From the NCBI GenBank assembly GCA_001871325.1, contig MNVA01000227.1:1-51423 (forward strand): 51,423 nt of DNA. The letters are read 5' to 3'. The position numbers and the translations under genes were made by a program. The DNA is from Ignavibacteria bacterium CG1_02_37_35 (GTDB taxonomy: Bacteria; Bacteroidota; Ignavibacteria; Ignavibacteriales; Ignavibacteriaceae). Under the pieces are notes generated by a model, which did no database searches, was not told where the DNA came from, and saw nothing but the letters and a program-made list of their open reading frames with translations. This document shows, piece by piece, positions 34,224 through 43,505 of the stretch (its first letter is position 1; each line of letters starts with the position of its first letter).

Positions 34224-35296
34224 ACGATGTTATACTTTTTATACAATGCAAACAATCTTTTATTTACGCTTTCATAACCATGATATTTCTGCACCCAGAT
34301 TTTTCCGCGAATACCAAAATCATTCCTCCTGACTTCATCAGAAATCAGCAGAGATAGTTTCAGAAATAATTCATCGCCATTATTCGCGACTACAAATGGA
34401 TTTTCCGGGAGCCAACTTTCGTACTCCTCTGTCATATTTGTAATCGTGGGAATGCCCATCGCCAACGTTTCAAGCCCCGCTTTTCCGTACCCGGTTCCCC
34501 CCATTGTTCCTCCCACTTGATCAATAGAAATATCACATTCGCTTTTAATTGCAAGCACTTTGTCACGGCTCATATTTTCTAAAAGGATGAATTCAATGTC
34601 AGTTTCTTTTTTAATTTTTTCAATGACGGACAGAATTAAATCAGTTCCTTTATATTTTCTATTGGTTGGTGAGTGAACAATTTTAATCTTATGTGATAAG
34701 TGCCTCCTGCGTTCCGGTAATTCATTGACGTTGTAAGGATAAAAAAGATATTCCAAACCATTTTTTAAGTAGAGATGGTCGTATTCAGAAGTAATATTCA
34801 GATCTGAAATTGCATCAACTTCTTTGATTAATCCCCGTATGCGCAAATCGCTGCCATAGTAACAACAGACAATTTTCTTCCCCATCTTTTTCCATTTGAT
34901 CGCCTGTTTTGCATTTCTGTAAAAATCTAACCCGGAATCAAAATGAATGATGTCATACTCATTCAGATTGTATTTTTCGATGGTTTCTTCAACTAGATTT
35001 TGTTTCAGAAAATCATTGAGTGCAAAGTAAGCGCTTTCTAAAATATTTTTTGGTTTAAATATCGGCGCTTTAGCTGGAGTATTGGATTCGCGCAACCTCA
35101 TTTTTTTCTTACGCCATAATCTGGCAAAAGAAAAATCAGGTAAAGGGAGTTCCAAACAAATATCTTCCGGGAAGGATAATGGATTTTTGTGAAATGTTAT
35201 CAAGCGGGAAGTATCACCACATGCATTATGCATTTTATAGAAATCATACGGAACGCCGGCATAATTTTGCGGCGCTATATGAAGGATTTTCAGCAT
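34220..35296 (-). CDS. GT-B glycosyltransferase
   Basis: A 358-aa enzyme. N-terminal ILHIAPQNYAGVPYDFYKMHN, then YDIIHFDSG and VCCYYGSDLRIRG. The C-terminal domain has IKIVHSPTNRKYKGTDLI, SIDQVGGTMGGTGYGKAGLE and ETLAMGIPTITN, the donor-binding pattern of group 1 transferases. The sugar is unknown. It lies between a FemAB/GNAT-like gene (start/stop sharing one base) and the flippase gene (4-base overlap), so the three are translationally coupled. Confidence 0.85.
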   Translation of the reverse strand: MLKILHIAPQNYAGVPYDFYKMHNACGDTSRLITFHKNPLSFPEDICLELPLPDFSFARLWRKKKMRLRESNTPAKAPIFKPKNILESAYFALNDFLKQNLVEETIEKYNLNEYDIIHFDSGLDFYRNAKQAIKWKKMGKKIVCCYYGSDLRIRGLIKEVDAISDLNITSEYDHLYLKNGLEYLFYPYNVNELPERRRHLSHKIKIVHSPTNRKYKGTDLILSVIEKIKKETDIEFILLENMSRDKVLAIKSECDISIDQVGGTMGGTGYGKAGLETLAMGIPTITNMTEEYESWLPENPFVVANNGDELFLKLSLLISDEVRRNDFGIRGKIWVQKYHGYESVNKRLFALYKKYNIV

Positions 35297-36267
35297 TAAA
35301 ACTCTTTAGAAAAAGAGTCCCTGAAAATTCCTCTCGCACCAAAATTCTCTTTGAACCTGCCCAATCCCCAATTGGGATCCATGTTCACCGTAAATATTCC
35401 GAAATCTAAAAATTTAAAGCCTTCATCGTGCGAACGTTTCATAATCTCATAAAAAAGTAAATTGACCGCCCGGTATTCTTGATACGCTTCATCATGACTA
35501 ATGTAGAATGCCAGCACGACTTTATCATTTGCCGAGAAATTACATACACCGGCAATAATTTTCCCATTAACAAACGCTCCCCAAAGTCTGACTTTTGAAG
35601 GATACAACTTTTTGATTTTTAATAATTCATCTAACGTGTGCGTAGGACTAACGTTGTGCCGCATCTTCAAATTCTTTTTAAGTATCTCATAATATTCTGC
35701 AAACCGTTCACATTCAACTATTTCAACGCCTTGCTTCAGCGCTTTCTTTGTAGCTGTTCTTGCTTCAGAACGATAGGTGGAAAGCAAGTCTTCCTTCGGG
35801 ACATCAAGTTGAACTACACTTGACACCTCCCTCTTCAAATAAGTGAAACCGTTTTTGATTAGTGCAAAATCAATATAATTTGAATACTTCGACAAATAAA
35901 TGATAGGTGGAAGTGTCAGTTGAATTGCATCGCACTTTAATTCTTTAGCGAACTTCTGCAAAATGTCAATAAGCTCGAACGCTTCTTGAAAATTTAAATT
36001 TGAGTTATAAACAAATCCACCGTATGAAGCGCCTGAGTGTGAAGATAAGATTTTTTTACCATCACGATTAATTACTACCGCCGGAAAAAGCGCTACTATT
36101 TTATCGTTCTTCTTTATCACTAATGAAGCATCTTTGAATTTATCTTTTGGATGATAGGATAGAAATAGGCGCTGATGAAACATGGTGCCGTTATCGGAAG
36201 AGTTTACAAATGCATCCCACTCTTCATCTGAGATTTTAGCATCAACAAAGGGAATATATTCAGCCAT
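35296..36267 (-). CDS. FemAB/GNAT-like acyl or aminoacyl transferase
   Basis: A 323-aa protein with two GNAT-like halves. VNSSDNGTMFHQRLFLSYHP near the start and YKGGFV-like SGASYGGFVYN are typical of the FemAB/peptidoglycan-bridge superfamily. The C-terminal half has RLWGAFVNGKIIAGVCNFSANDKVVLAFYISHDEAYQ and HDEGFKFLDFGIF. Relatives add amino acids to lipid II or acyl groups to sugars. Between a PorV-like gene and a GT, it may decorate a surface glycan. The substrate cannot be told. Confidence 0.78.
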   Translation of the reverse strand: MAEYIPFVDAKISDEEWDAFVNSSDNGTMFHQRLFLSYHPKDKFKDASLVIKKNDKIVALFPAVVINRDGKKILSSHSGASYGGFVYNSNLNFQEAFELIDILQKFAKELKCDAIQLTLPPIIYLSKYSNYIDFALIKNGFTYLKREVSSVVQLDVPKEDLLSTYRSEARTATKKALKQGVEIVECERFAEYYEILKKNLKMRHNVSPTHTLDELLKIKKLYPSKVRLWGAFVNGKIIAGVCNFSANDKVVLAFYISHDEAYQEYRAVNLLFYEIMKRSHDEGFKFLDFGIFTVNMDPNWGLGRFKENFGARGIFRDSFSKEF

Positions 36268-36270
36268 AAA

Positions 36271-37182
36271 TTAAAACGTATATTTTATTGATATTGTTTG
36301 AGCTTGTCCAAGCCCGTAAGAAAAAGGAGTCATTGCATAATCGAAAGAAAACTGATTCCAAAATAATCCTAAGCCGCCGGTAATATTTTTTGATAGATAA
36401 TTTGTTTGGTAACCTAATCGAACCGCAAGCATTTTATCATAAACGACTTCCGTTCCGAAGTTTATGTGCGAATCAGTTTGAGCTAAATATTTTTGAAATT
36501 CTCCGCCGGCTTGGAGAGAAAGTTTATATTCGGGAAAGTCAAATACATAGCTCGAACCAACTCTGATTTCTGCAGGCAATTTTGTTGCTTCCTTTTGAAG
36601 CTGGTTCATCGTCCCAATATTTTTTATAACTCCAGAGACAAAAAGATTTTCTACCGGCAGCTGGTAATGAAGACCAAAATCGAAACCAACACCTTCTGCC
36701 TTGTCATAAAAAATATCTTCATAAAGATATTTAACCGTTATACCGGCTGAAAGATCATCAAGTAAACAAAATGCAGTGGAAAGTGATCCGAAAAAATAGT
36801 GCGAGTTAAAGGTTGTTTCTGCAGGTCCGGGTTTTGTCCTCACCTCAATTTCTTTAATTGAGGTTGAATTTATTCCGATGCCGAAAGGCAAATTAAAAAG
36901 AGAAAATTTTACTCCGAGTAATTCAGTGGCAACATCCTGAATCCATACGTTATGTGTAAAAAGTATTTCCGGATTTCCTAAATTCAACTGTGCCGGATTA
37001 TAAAATATGGCGGAAACATCGTTAGCAAAGACCGTACCGTTATCTCCAAGCGCTATATTTCTCGCACCGGAACCTATCTTCAAAAACGATAATCCGTTAC
37101 TCCCTCCGCTTTGGGCATTGGTAAATAACGAAAATCCAATTATAGAAAGAAGAATGAATTTTATTTGAATTGATTTTTTCAT
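36271..37182 (-). CDS. PorV/PorQ-family outer-membrane protein
   Basis: A 303-aa outer-membrane beta-barrel. The signal peptide is residues 1-23. FLKIGSGARNIALGDNGTVFANDVSAIFYNPAQLN is the conserved N-terminal block of the PorV/PorQ family, and the alternating strands end in aromatic ISIKYTF. In Porphyromonas, PorV delivers T9SS cargo to the attachment complex. It sits 20 bases downstream of a second, diverged member. Confidence 0.85.
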   Translation of the reverse strand: MKKSIQIKFILLSIIGFSLFTNAQSGGSNGLSFLKIGSGARNIALGDNGTVFANDVSAIFYNPAQLNLGNPEILFTHNVWIQDVATELLGVKFSLFNLPFGIGINSTSIKEIEVRTKPGPAETTFNSHYFFGSLSTAFCLLDDLSAGITVKYLYEDIFYDKAEGVGFDFGLHYQLPVENLFVSGVIKNIGTMNQLQKEATKLPAEIRVGSSYVFDFPEYKLSLQAGGEFQKYLAQTDSHINFGTEVVYDKMLAVRLGYQTNYLSKNITGGLGLFWNQFSFDYAMTPFSYGLGQAQTISIKYTF

Positions 37183-37202
37183 AGTTAAAAATACTAAAAG
37201 AA

Positions 37203-38207
37203 TTAGAAATTAATGCGAATACCAATTATGTGTCTGTCTTGCGAAGAATAGGGCTCGTACATAAACGCGTAATCAAAACCGATGACAACATTCGCAATCT
37301 TTTCGGCATAGCCAATTCCGAATGATGGTTTAACTGACTCATCACCGTTATTCAGGTGATAATTATCGAACCCGGCGCGGAAGAATAAATCAGAGAGAGG
37401 GTTAAATTCTGCACCGAAACGAATCATTTTAGTTCCGAAATTATCGAAGTAAAACTCTGCGGCGGTTAACATGTCATACTCATCATATTTATAGCTCAAC
37501 CCGATTTTCTTACCCGTAGGGAATTTATTCGCCGTCAATGTTCCGTCAATATTGTAAAGCGGAGAAGAATCCCATTTGTACTTACTGTTCAAATCAGAAA
37601 GAACAAATGAGAAAATTGTGTTTTTTGTATATGAATAAAGTACGCCGACATCAAAACCCAGCCCGGTTGAGGTGATGTCCTGATACAATTTGTAATAATA
37701 AAATTTAGCGGAAAAACCAGCCGCAACTTTTTCGGAAAATTTTACTGAAAGAGAAAGAAAAAATTGATTCTCCGATGTTGAAAGCGTTCCGGTTTTAAAC
37801 CCTTGATTATCCCGTTCATCAATATTACTTACCCCTGAGTTAATTAACCCAGCGCTTATGCCTGCAGACGATCTTGGTTTTCTAATTTCGAGTGCAGAAT
37901 CGCGCACTGAATAAAAATCAAATCTGCGTGTAAACGAAACGAAATTAAGTCTCCGGTCAAGTGAAAGAAATGAATATCCGCTTTGGAAAGAATTATCGTT
38001 TTGAAAAACTGAAACTGCGGGGTTATAATAAGAAACTAAGTCCCCTTCTTTAACCGCTGAAAGAGCATTCCCCATCGCGATTCCGCGCGGACCAAAACCA
38101 AACCTGCTAAAGGCGCCCGCCGCAGAATTTATTTTGCTCAACTTCGGTTGAGCGGTCATCATCACCGATGAGAAAACGAGTATGCTGCATAAAATTATTT
38201 GTCTCAA
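37203..38207 (-). CDS. Second PorV/PorQ-family outer-membrane protein
   Basis: A 334-aa outer-membrane barrel. The signal peptide is about residues 1-20 (ending MTAQP). FGFGPRGIAMGNALSAVKEGDLVSYYNPAVS is the family block, in a more diverged form than in the neighbour. The C-terminal strand ends IIGIRINF. It lies 9 bases downstream of a propeller/FlgD-like gene. Sequence alone does not decide between PorV and PorQ roles, or a non-T9SS barrel role. Confidence 0.82.
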   Translation of the reverse strand: MRQIILCSILVFSSVMMTAQPKLSKINSAAGAFSRFGFGPRGIAMGNALSAVKEGDLVSYYNPAVSVFQNDNSFQSGYSFLSLDRRLNFVSFTRRFDFYSVRDSALEIRKPRSSAGISAGLINSGVSNIDERDNQGFKTGTLSTSENQFFLSLSVKFSEKVAAGFSAKFYYYKLYQDITSTGLGFDVGVLYSYTKNTIFSFVLSDLNSKYKWDSSPLYNIDGTLTANKFPTGKKIGLSYKYDEYDMLTAAEFYFDNFGTKMIRFGAEFNPLSDLFFRAGFDNYHLNNGDESVKPSFGIGYAEKIANVVIGFDYAFMYEPYSSQDRHIIGIRINF

Positions 38208-38216
38208 AATTTTCCT

Positions 38217-39845
38217 TTACTGGATAACCATAATTTTGCCGAATTGTAGTTCCTGACCTTCAATTTCAACGCGATAGAAATAAACTCCGTTTGGAACAAC
38301 ACTTCCGGAATCATCTTTGCCATCCCAATAATCAAGTACTCCGTTAATACCATCGGCGTTCGATGCATTGATCACGTGCGCAGGGTTTCCACGATCAACA
38401 TTCTGAATTACAGTTCGTAAATAATTCATCCCGAAGTCGAATATTCGTATCGTAACTTTTTTAGAAGCTCCGCCGGTGTTGTACTTAATTTTTACCTTTT
38501 CCATTTTGGGAGAAAAAGGATTTGGGAAAGCATAACTATCATCTTTCCTTTGTAACGGTTGAGAAGCGTAAAATATTTTCCAATCATCCGACCAGTTAGA
38601 ATATGGCATTTCATTCTTTACTAACCCATCTTCAGAACCCACCCAAGCAGTAAGCCCATTATTCGAAAAAGCGGCAGAATAAAAAACTGAAGTCTGCAAT
38701 GCTAACCCGGTTTTTTTGTCTATAATTGAACCGGTGTTTAACCAACTATTAAGTGAACTTCTAATTTCATTTAAAAATGGTCCGTTGTCTGTTGTAATAA
38801 TAGTACTGCTGCTGTAAGATGCAAAGTTGTGTGGTTTTTCTCCCAGCAAAGTTGTATTCCAATTAACTCCCCCGTCCTTCGAGTAACTCACCGCATAAAA
38901 TTCATTCTGATCGTTCGCCTTCCATGAAGCGGCAAAAACAGTTTTATAATAGGTATTGAATCCCAGGGCAACAACAAAATTTCCGCTGATAGGATTGTCT
39001 TGATTTTGGTGATTAAATTTTTCCCATCGCAGGGAATCAGCCGGAAGAAAAGCGTTTGTTGTTTTGTTAATTCCATTAGCTGTTCCAGCGTAAAGAGTTG
39101 AATCATTTATGGCAACTAACGAAAAAAGTCTGTAATTCAGATATTCTTCTTTCCCGAATTTTCCGGCTACAGGCTGCAGAGTAAATGATAAAGAATCAGA
39201 CGGTTTAAGAGAAGAAAGGTAATCCGGCGGCAAAATAGTTCGGCTCCATTTAGCTTTTGTATTATTAGTTAGACTATCAAACGAAACTGAACGCAGACCA
39301 CCGGCAAATGCAGCTATCCATATTTTATTTCCTGCAAAAGCAAAATCATAAATAATATTTTGAACCGCAACTGTAACAGGCAAAGCCCGTAATACGTTGT
39401 TCCCGTATCTGACTGAAGAGTCACCTGGTTCATCTAAAGGCTGCGAAACAGCTTGCCAGGTAATTCCATTGTCTGACGAGAATCTCAAGCCGCTTCCTTC
39501 CGGGAATGAAGTTCCATCTTTTTCAACAGAATGAGCTGTAGACGCAAAGATCACTCCACCTGCGTAAAGCAGAGCCGTCACACTCTCCGTTCCGAACTCC
39601 GATGTGTTATAATAATTTTTCCAGCTTGTTCCGTTATCGGTTGACTGACTTAATCCTCTTGAAGTACCAAGCCATATCGTATCGCCTACAACGAGAATAT
39701 CGTTAATACTGTTGCTTGCAGGATTTTCGCTCTCGAAAGTAGTGGTCTTCTTATTATTTCCAATCTCAAATGTTCTTAACAAAGATTGAGGAAAAATATT
39801 TTGGAATGCCAAAAGAATTATAAAAGCAGCAATTTTCAATTTCAT
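38217..39845 (-). CDS. Secreted beta-propeller protein with FlgD-like C-terminus
   Basis: A 542-aa exported protein. Signal peptide about residues 1-19 (ending QNIFPQS). The body contains propeller repeats of the two-component-regulator/BNR type: SINDILVVGDTIWLGTSRGL, SVTALLYAGGVIFASTAHSV, NDSTLYAGTANGINKT, and SDNGITW / DGGVNWN Asp-box-like turns. The last about 100 residues (DDSYAFPNPFSP ... KVTIRIFDFG ... YWDGKDDSGSVVPNGVYFYRVEI) form a FlgD-type Ig domain of the kind used as a T9SS-linked C-terminus. It is coupled to the lipoprotein gene upstream by a TAATG overlap. Confidence 0.82.
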   Translation of the reverse strand: MKLKIAAFIILLAFQNIFPQSLLRTFEIGNNKKTTTFESENPASNSINDILVVGDTIWLGTSRGLSQSTDNGTSWKNYYNTSEFGTESVTALLYAGGVIFASTAHSVEKDGTSFPEGSGLRFSSDNGITWQAVSQPLDEPGDSSVRYGNNVLRALPVTVAVQNIIYDFAFAGNKIWIAAFAGGLRSVSFDSLTNNTKAKWSRTILPPDYLSSLKPSDSLSFTLQPVAGKFGKEEYLNYRLFSLVAINDSTLYAGTANGINKTTNAFLPADSLRWEKFNHQNQDNPISGNFVVALGFNTYYKTVFAASWKANDQNEFYAVSYSKDGGVNWNTTLLGEKPHNFASYSSSTIITTDNGPFLNEIRSSLNSWLNTGSIIDKKTGLALQTSVFYSAAFSNNGLTAWVGSEDGLVKNEMPYSNWSDDWKIFYASQPLQRKDDSYAFPNPFSPKMEKVKIKYNTGGASKKVTIRIFDFGMNYLRTVIQNVDRGNPAHVINASNADGINGVLDYWDGKDDSGSVVPNGVYFYRVEIEGQELQFGKIMVIQ

Positions 39846-40642
39846 TATTTAACCACAATATATATTCGAACAACTTGACTACCTAAACCGCCTCTATCCT
39901 TCGCCTCAAAATCAAAACGATAAGTACCTTTTTCATTTTCAGGTGTAATACTCAACGCACGAGAAAATACTCCATCTTCGGCGGTACCATCGCCATTTGT
40001 AGTGTAATTACCGTCATCATAAAGCATTGTCCGTGAACCGCTTGAAGGCTGGTTAGGTTTTACAGTTGTGAAATAAACTTCCTTAATATCTTTAAGTCCA
40101 TTGGAATCCGCAACCGTTGCACTCACTATAAATGCAAGAGGAACTTCTTTTACTTCAATGGTGTCCGGAGCAGAGACGGATAAAATCAGAGGCGCAATGT
40201 TAGATTTTCCATTATCAAAAAGGAATGTTTGTGAAGCAACTTTTTTAACGGCGCTTGTTTTATCTTCAACAAAATAACTTATTAGATACGTTCCGTTCAC
40301 GTATTCATTCTTCATTATTATCAGTGCAGAATAGCTATTATCTCCCTTCACTAAATCACCGGCGGCGGGGCTTCCATTATCGTATAAACTAATTGCTCCG
40401 GGAGAAATTTTTTCATCCCCCGGTGTAAGAATTTCGATCCATACTCTTCTAATGTCCAAAACAGAGGTAAAGGTAATAGAAGGATTAATAATCGAATCTG
40501 TTAACGTATGGGAAAAGGAATGGAATGAAGATACTTCCGCCACTTGATAAACCGCCATATTTGTCTCAACCGGGTTGTTGAATTTTTTTTCACACCCAGA
40601 GAAAGCCATGAGGATGAGAGATAATAAGAGTAATTTTTTCAT
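39845..40642 (-). CDS. Lipoprotein with two Ig-like (choice-of-anchor X type) domains
   Basis: A 265-aa lipoprotein. The lipobox LMAFSGC gives lipidation at Cys18 or thereabouts. Two related beta domains follow, each with a calcium-like DNGSPAAGDLVKGDNSYSA / DDGNYTTNGDGTAEDGVFSR segment (about 107-130 and 210-235), typical of the choice-of-anchor X module. With no enzyme motif, it is probably a structural or binding partner at the outer membrane. It heads a lipoprotein-propeller-PorV-PorV run. Confidence 0.8.
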   Translation of the reverse strand: MKKLLLLSLILMAFSGCEKKFNNPVETNMAVYQVAEVSSFHSFSHTLTDSIINPSITFTSVLDIRRVWIEILTPGDEKISPGAISLYDNGSPAAGDLVKGDNSYSALIIMKNEYVNGTYLISYFVEDKTSAVKKVASQTFLFDNGKSNIAPLILSVSAPDTIEVKEVPLAFIVSATVADSNGLKDIKEVYFTTVKPNQPSSGSRTMLYDDGNYTTNGDGTAEDGVFSRALSITPENEKGTYRFDFEAKDRGGLGSQVVRIYIVVK

Positions 40643-40694
40643 ATTGAAATATCTTACAGCAGAGTTGAGAATTAAAGGTAAAAAAACATATACT

Positions 40695-41690
40695 TTAGAA
40701 AATTATAAACGGTGCAGGAATAAAGCACACAACGAACATCACAATGGTAAGGTAGCCAATTATTTTCCGTCTCCGGTCGAGTGGAGTATCGTCATTAATT
40801 GGTGGATGTTTTACTTTAACAATAAAAAATAAAATGACCGCCCAGAGCAGCCAGCCCGTCCAACCGACATTTAGCGGTAAAGCTAAGTACGAAATTAAAA
40901 TTCCAAGGACGCCAAAAACAATCAAGAAAATCAATGCCACGGAGCTGATAGCATATTGTTTTTTCTCACCGAACAAAGCATAAACAATATGTCCCCCGTC
41001 GAGCTGACCGACGGGAATTAAGTTCATCGCAGTAACAAAAAAGCCAAACCATCCAACACACAAATAGGGATAGTGGTAAATTTCAGACATCGGGGGAATG
41101 AAATCTTTTGACGATGTAAATACTTCGCGTAAAAATGAAAAAAGTAACGAATCTCCAAAAACTAAAGCAAGCCCATCCTTACCATACGTCGGTAAATTGT
41201 AATCAGGGTGAATTTGCAATAAATATTCTTTCGCCGGCAGATGGGTAAATCCATAAATTATTAAAATAACAGAAGCGATGAAACCGGCAATTGGACCGGC
41301 AACCCCGATATCGAACAATGCTTTCTTTGTAGGAATGGGAGATTTTATTTTAATTACAGCCCCAAGTGTTCCGAAGTTAAGAAAACCTAAAAGAGACGGG
41401 AAGGGAATAAAGTAGGGTAGCGTTGCTTTAACTTTATGGATTTTAGCTGCAAAGTAATGACCAAATTCATGCGTCCCCAAAACGAATAAGATTGAAAATG
41501 AATAAGGGAAACCATCTATCAAATCTGTAAATTCCGTTCGATTTGAAAAACCGCGTATCCATTCATGCCCGGCAACAGTTGTAGTAAATAAAGTTGCGAG
41601 AAAAAGGAGTATGTGAAGCCAATACTTTTGGCTTTCTTTTTCTGAAAATTCAGACTGATATCCTAATCGTCTTTTAAAAATATTTCTCAT
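40695..41690 (-). CDS. M50 family site-2-type membrane protease
   Basis: A 331-aa polytopic protein. The zinc motif HEFGH is at residues 74-78 in a hydrophobic span, and the second motif LIPVGQLDGGH near 220 supplies the third zinc ligand. About seven spans are visible. There is no PDZ domain, so this is the compact group of soluble-domain-free S2P homologues. Regulated intramembrane proteolysis is known for the family; the target here is unknown. It starts 1 base after the outer-membrane protein gene upstream. Confidence 0.9.
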   Translation of the reverse strand: MRNIFKRRLGYQSEFSEKESQKYWLHILLFLATLFTTTVAGHEWIRGFSNRTEFTDLIDGFPYSFSILFVLGTHEFGHYFAAKIHKVKATLPYFIPFPSLLGFLNFGTLGAVIKIKSPIPTKKALFDIGVAGPIAGFIASVILIIYGFTHLPAKEYLLQIHPDYNLPTYGKDGLALVFGDSLLFSFLREVFTSSKDFIPPMSEIYHYPYLCVGWFGFFVTAMNLIPVGQLDGGHIVYALFGEKKQYAISSVALIFLIVFGVLGILISYLALPLNVGWTGWLLWAVILFFIVKVKHPPINDDTPLDRRRKIIGYLTIVMFVVCFIPAPFIIF

Positions 41691-41691
41691 A

Positions 41692-42522
41692 TTACAAATC
41701 CATATTCATTCTAAAAGCTACATATTTTTCCTTGTAATCAAAATATTCACCATGAATAGTATTGCCTGAAAAATAATCTATCATAAAGCTGATTCCGCTA
41801 CTGTTTTTATTTCCAACTTTTACTCCGGCAGAGAGAGAATTGGTTCCCGAATATTTCCCAATTTGAGTTAGTCGTAGATCGTAAGCGATAAAGGGAAAAA
41901 GATAATCTGTAAAAGTTACATTAAAAAACTTCTCTCCCCCAATCTGAAGGATGCTCCTGCCTATTTCTTTCGGCACCACATGAAATAAATAATCGTAACC
42001 GACATAAAACCGAAAATCATTCGTTGAATAATATGGTGTTACTTCTATAAACTCTCTGCTGTACACTCGTGGGGTTCTTCCGTTTCGCCAGGCATTAGAA
42101 AATCCATCAAAATGCCCATCAACGAAGTGTGCCGAGATGTGACTCAATCTCGCCCTCATTCCATATTCGGAATTTGCATTTCTTATTTTCATCCCTCCAT
42201 TCAAGCCGAACAAATAATCAACAGCGTCAACGGGAAAGTGAAAATCCTTTTCTCCGCGCAATTTTGTGTAGGTATAGAAATCACCCCCTAATGAAAAAAT
42301 ATTTTCATCACATGCATAGTGCAAAAAGTCTTTCGAATTACCAATGTCAAGCCGTAAATTGTTTTTACCGGACATGAACATAACTCCAACTTTCGGTTCA
42401 AGGAAATTAGCGATGAACGGTTTGATGTTTAATTCAGCAGGGAAGATCGTCAATTGCCCTTGAGGAAGTATTGAAATCACAAAAAATAAAATGAATATCG
42501 AAGTATTTTTAATGCCTGTCAT
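41692..42522 (-). CDS. Outer-membrane protein, DUF1207-like
   Basis: A 276-aa exported protein with a signal peptide (about 1-20). It is rich in alternating aromatic strands: NLRLDIGNSKDFLHY, DFRFYVGYDYLFHVVP and a C-terminal YVAFRMNMDL. The SHISAHFVDGH and SREFIEVTPYYS segments recall DUF1207, a family of unknown function. No enzyme motif is visible. Its start overlaps the radical SAM gene stop by ATGA, tying it to the glycan-like operon upstream; a barrel exporting or anchoring the product is a possible role. Confidence 0.65.
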   Translation of the reverse strand: MTGIKNTSIFILFFVISILPQGQLTIFPAELNIKPFIANFLEPKVGVMFMSGKNNLRLDIGNSKDFLHYACDENIFSLGGDFYTYTKLRGEKDFHFPVDAVDYLFGLNGGMKIRNANSEYGMRARLSHISAHFVDGHFDGFSNAWRNGRTPRVYSREFIEVTPYYSTNDFRFYVGYDYLFHVVPKEIGRSILQIGGEKFFNVTFTDYLFPFIAYDLRLTQIGKYSGTNSLSAGVKVGNKNSSGISFMIDYFSGNTIHGEYFDYKEKYVAFRMNMDL

Positions 42523-43505
42523 AGAAGTGATGATACCTTAGAAAATAATTTTTGTTTTATCAATTTATGATACCCGTATTTTATTTTTGAAGAAAGACTA
42601 ACAATTCCGTACATATTTGTCGGGAATGCAAATGACGGCTCAAAATAACAGTTTACCGTGCAGCCCTGGCAAAAGTCAAATCTGCCTTCCATTTTCTTGA
42701 AGTAAGAAACTTTTTCTGATCTTCTGATCTCTTTTATCGGACGATTGATCTTAATCTTGTCGTTCGCAAAATGATAGCAGGGTAAAATAATTTCATTGTT
42801 AGGTGAAATAACTATGACTCGAGAGACCGCTTTGCATAATGGTTTCTTAATATTATTTCCGCCGTTTTTTCTTAATCTGAGATAGGCGTCATTCAAATAA
42901 ATATCATGCTTCCCCTCAACATACTCTTCAATAAAATTTATCGCTTGCCCGGTCAAACCAGGGTTACCGAAATAAGAAAACACAGGATTAACGATGAGCA
43001 CTAAGTTATTCCTTTTTGCAAGATCATGCATCTGCGGCAGTTTAACATAAGTCTCATTTGTAACTGTGAAGAGGATGTCGGGATACTCCCCAAGGCTTTT
43101 TGCAAGCGCCAAACTATTTAAGACAGCTTGAAAGCAATTTACTCCACGTATGTTGTTGTGTTCATCTTCGTCAGGCGAATCTAATGAGAAATGAAGCAAG
43201 TTGACATTCCCGGCAAGAGCCTCTGCATGTTTATGATACAGCAGCCCATTTGTGGTAATGCTTGTCTGCATCTTCAAGGCTTTGGCAAACTTTACCATTT
43301 CTGAAATTTTCGGATGAAGCAGTGGTTCCCCACCGGTAAGATCAAGAAATTTCACTCCCAATTTAGCGATTTGTCGAACATTATTTTTATAATCTTCCAA
43401 ATCGGCGAATGGAGTGTTCTTAAATTTTTCATGTTCACCGAAATGACAAAAATTGCAGTACGCATTGCAGCGGTACGTAACGTAATAATTACAAAGTAAC
43501 AACAC
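42519..43505 (-). CDS. Radical SAM enzyme with SPASM-like C-terminal cysteines
   Basis: A 328-aa [4Fe-4S] radical enzyme. The cluster motif CNAYCNFC is at residues 13-20 (C-x3-C-x2-C). LDLTGGEPLLHP is the GGEP SAM motif. The C-terminal part has cysteines in LPCYHFA and FDFCQGCTVNCYFEP, like a truncated SPASM/twitch domain that may bind a second cluster. I chose the GTG at 43505, which overlaps the TAG of the GT2 gene upstream with GGAAG about ten bases before it; the GTG at 43526 is the alternative. The substrate is unknown. The operon (GT2, deacetylase, GT2) suggests modification of a lipid, sugar or surface molecule. Confidence 0.88.
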   Translation of the reverse strand: MLLLCNYYVTYRCNAYCNFCHFGEHEKFKNTPFADLEDYKNNVRQIAKLGVKFLDLTGGEPLLHPKISEMVKFAKALKMQTSITTNGLLYHKHAEALAGNVNLLHFSLDSPDEDEHNNIRGVNCFQAVLNSLALAKSLGEYPDILFTVTNETYVKLPQMHDLAKRNNLVLIVNPVFSYFGNPGLTGQAINFIEEYVEGKHDIYLNDAYLRLRKNGGNNIKKPLCKAVSRVIVISPNNEIILPCYHFANDKIKINRPIKEIRRSEKVSYFKKMEGRFDFCQGCTVNCYFEPSFAFPTNMYGIVSLSSKIKYGYHKLIKQKLFSKVSSLL

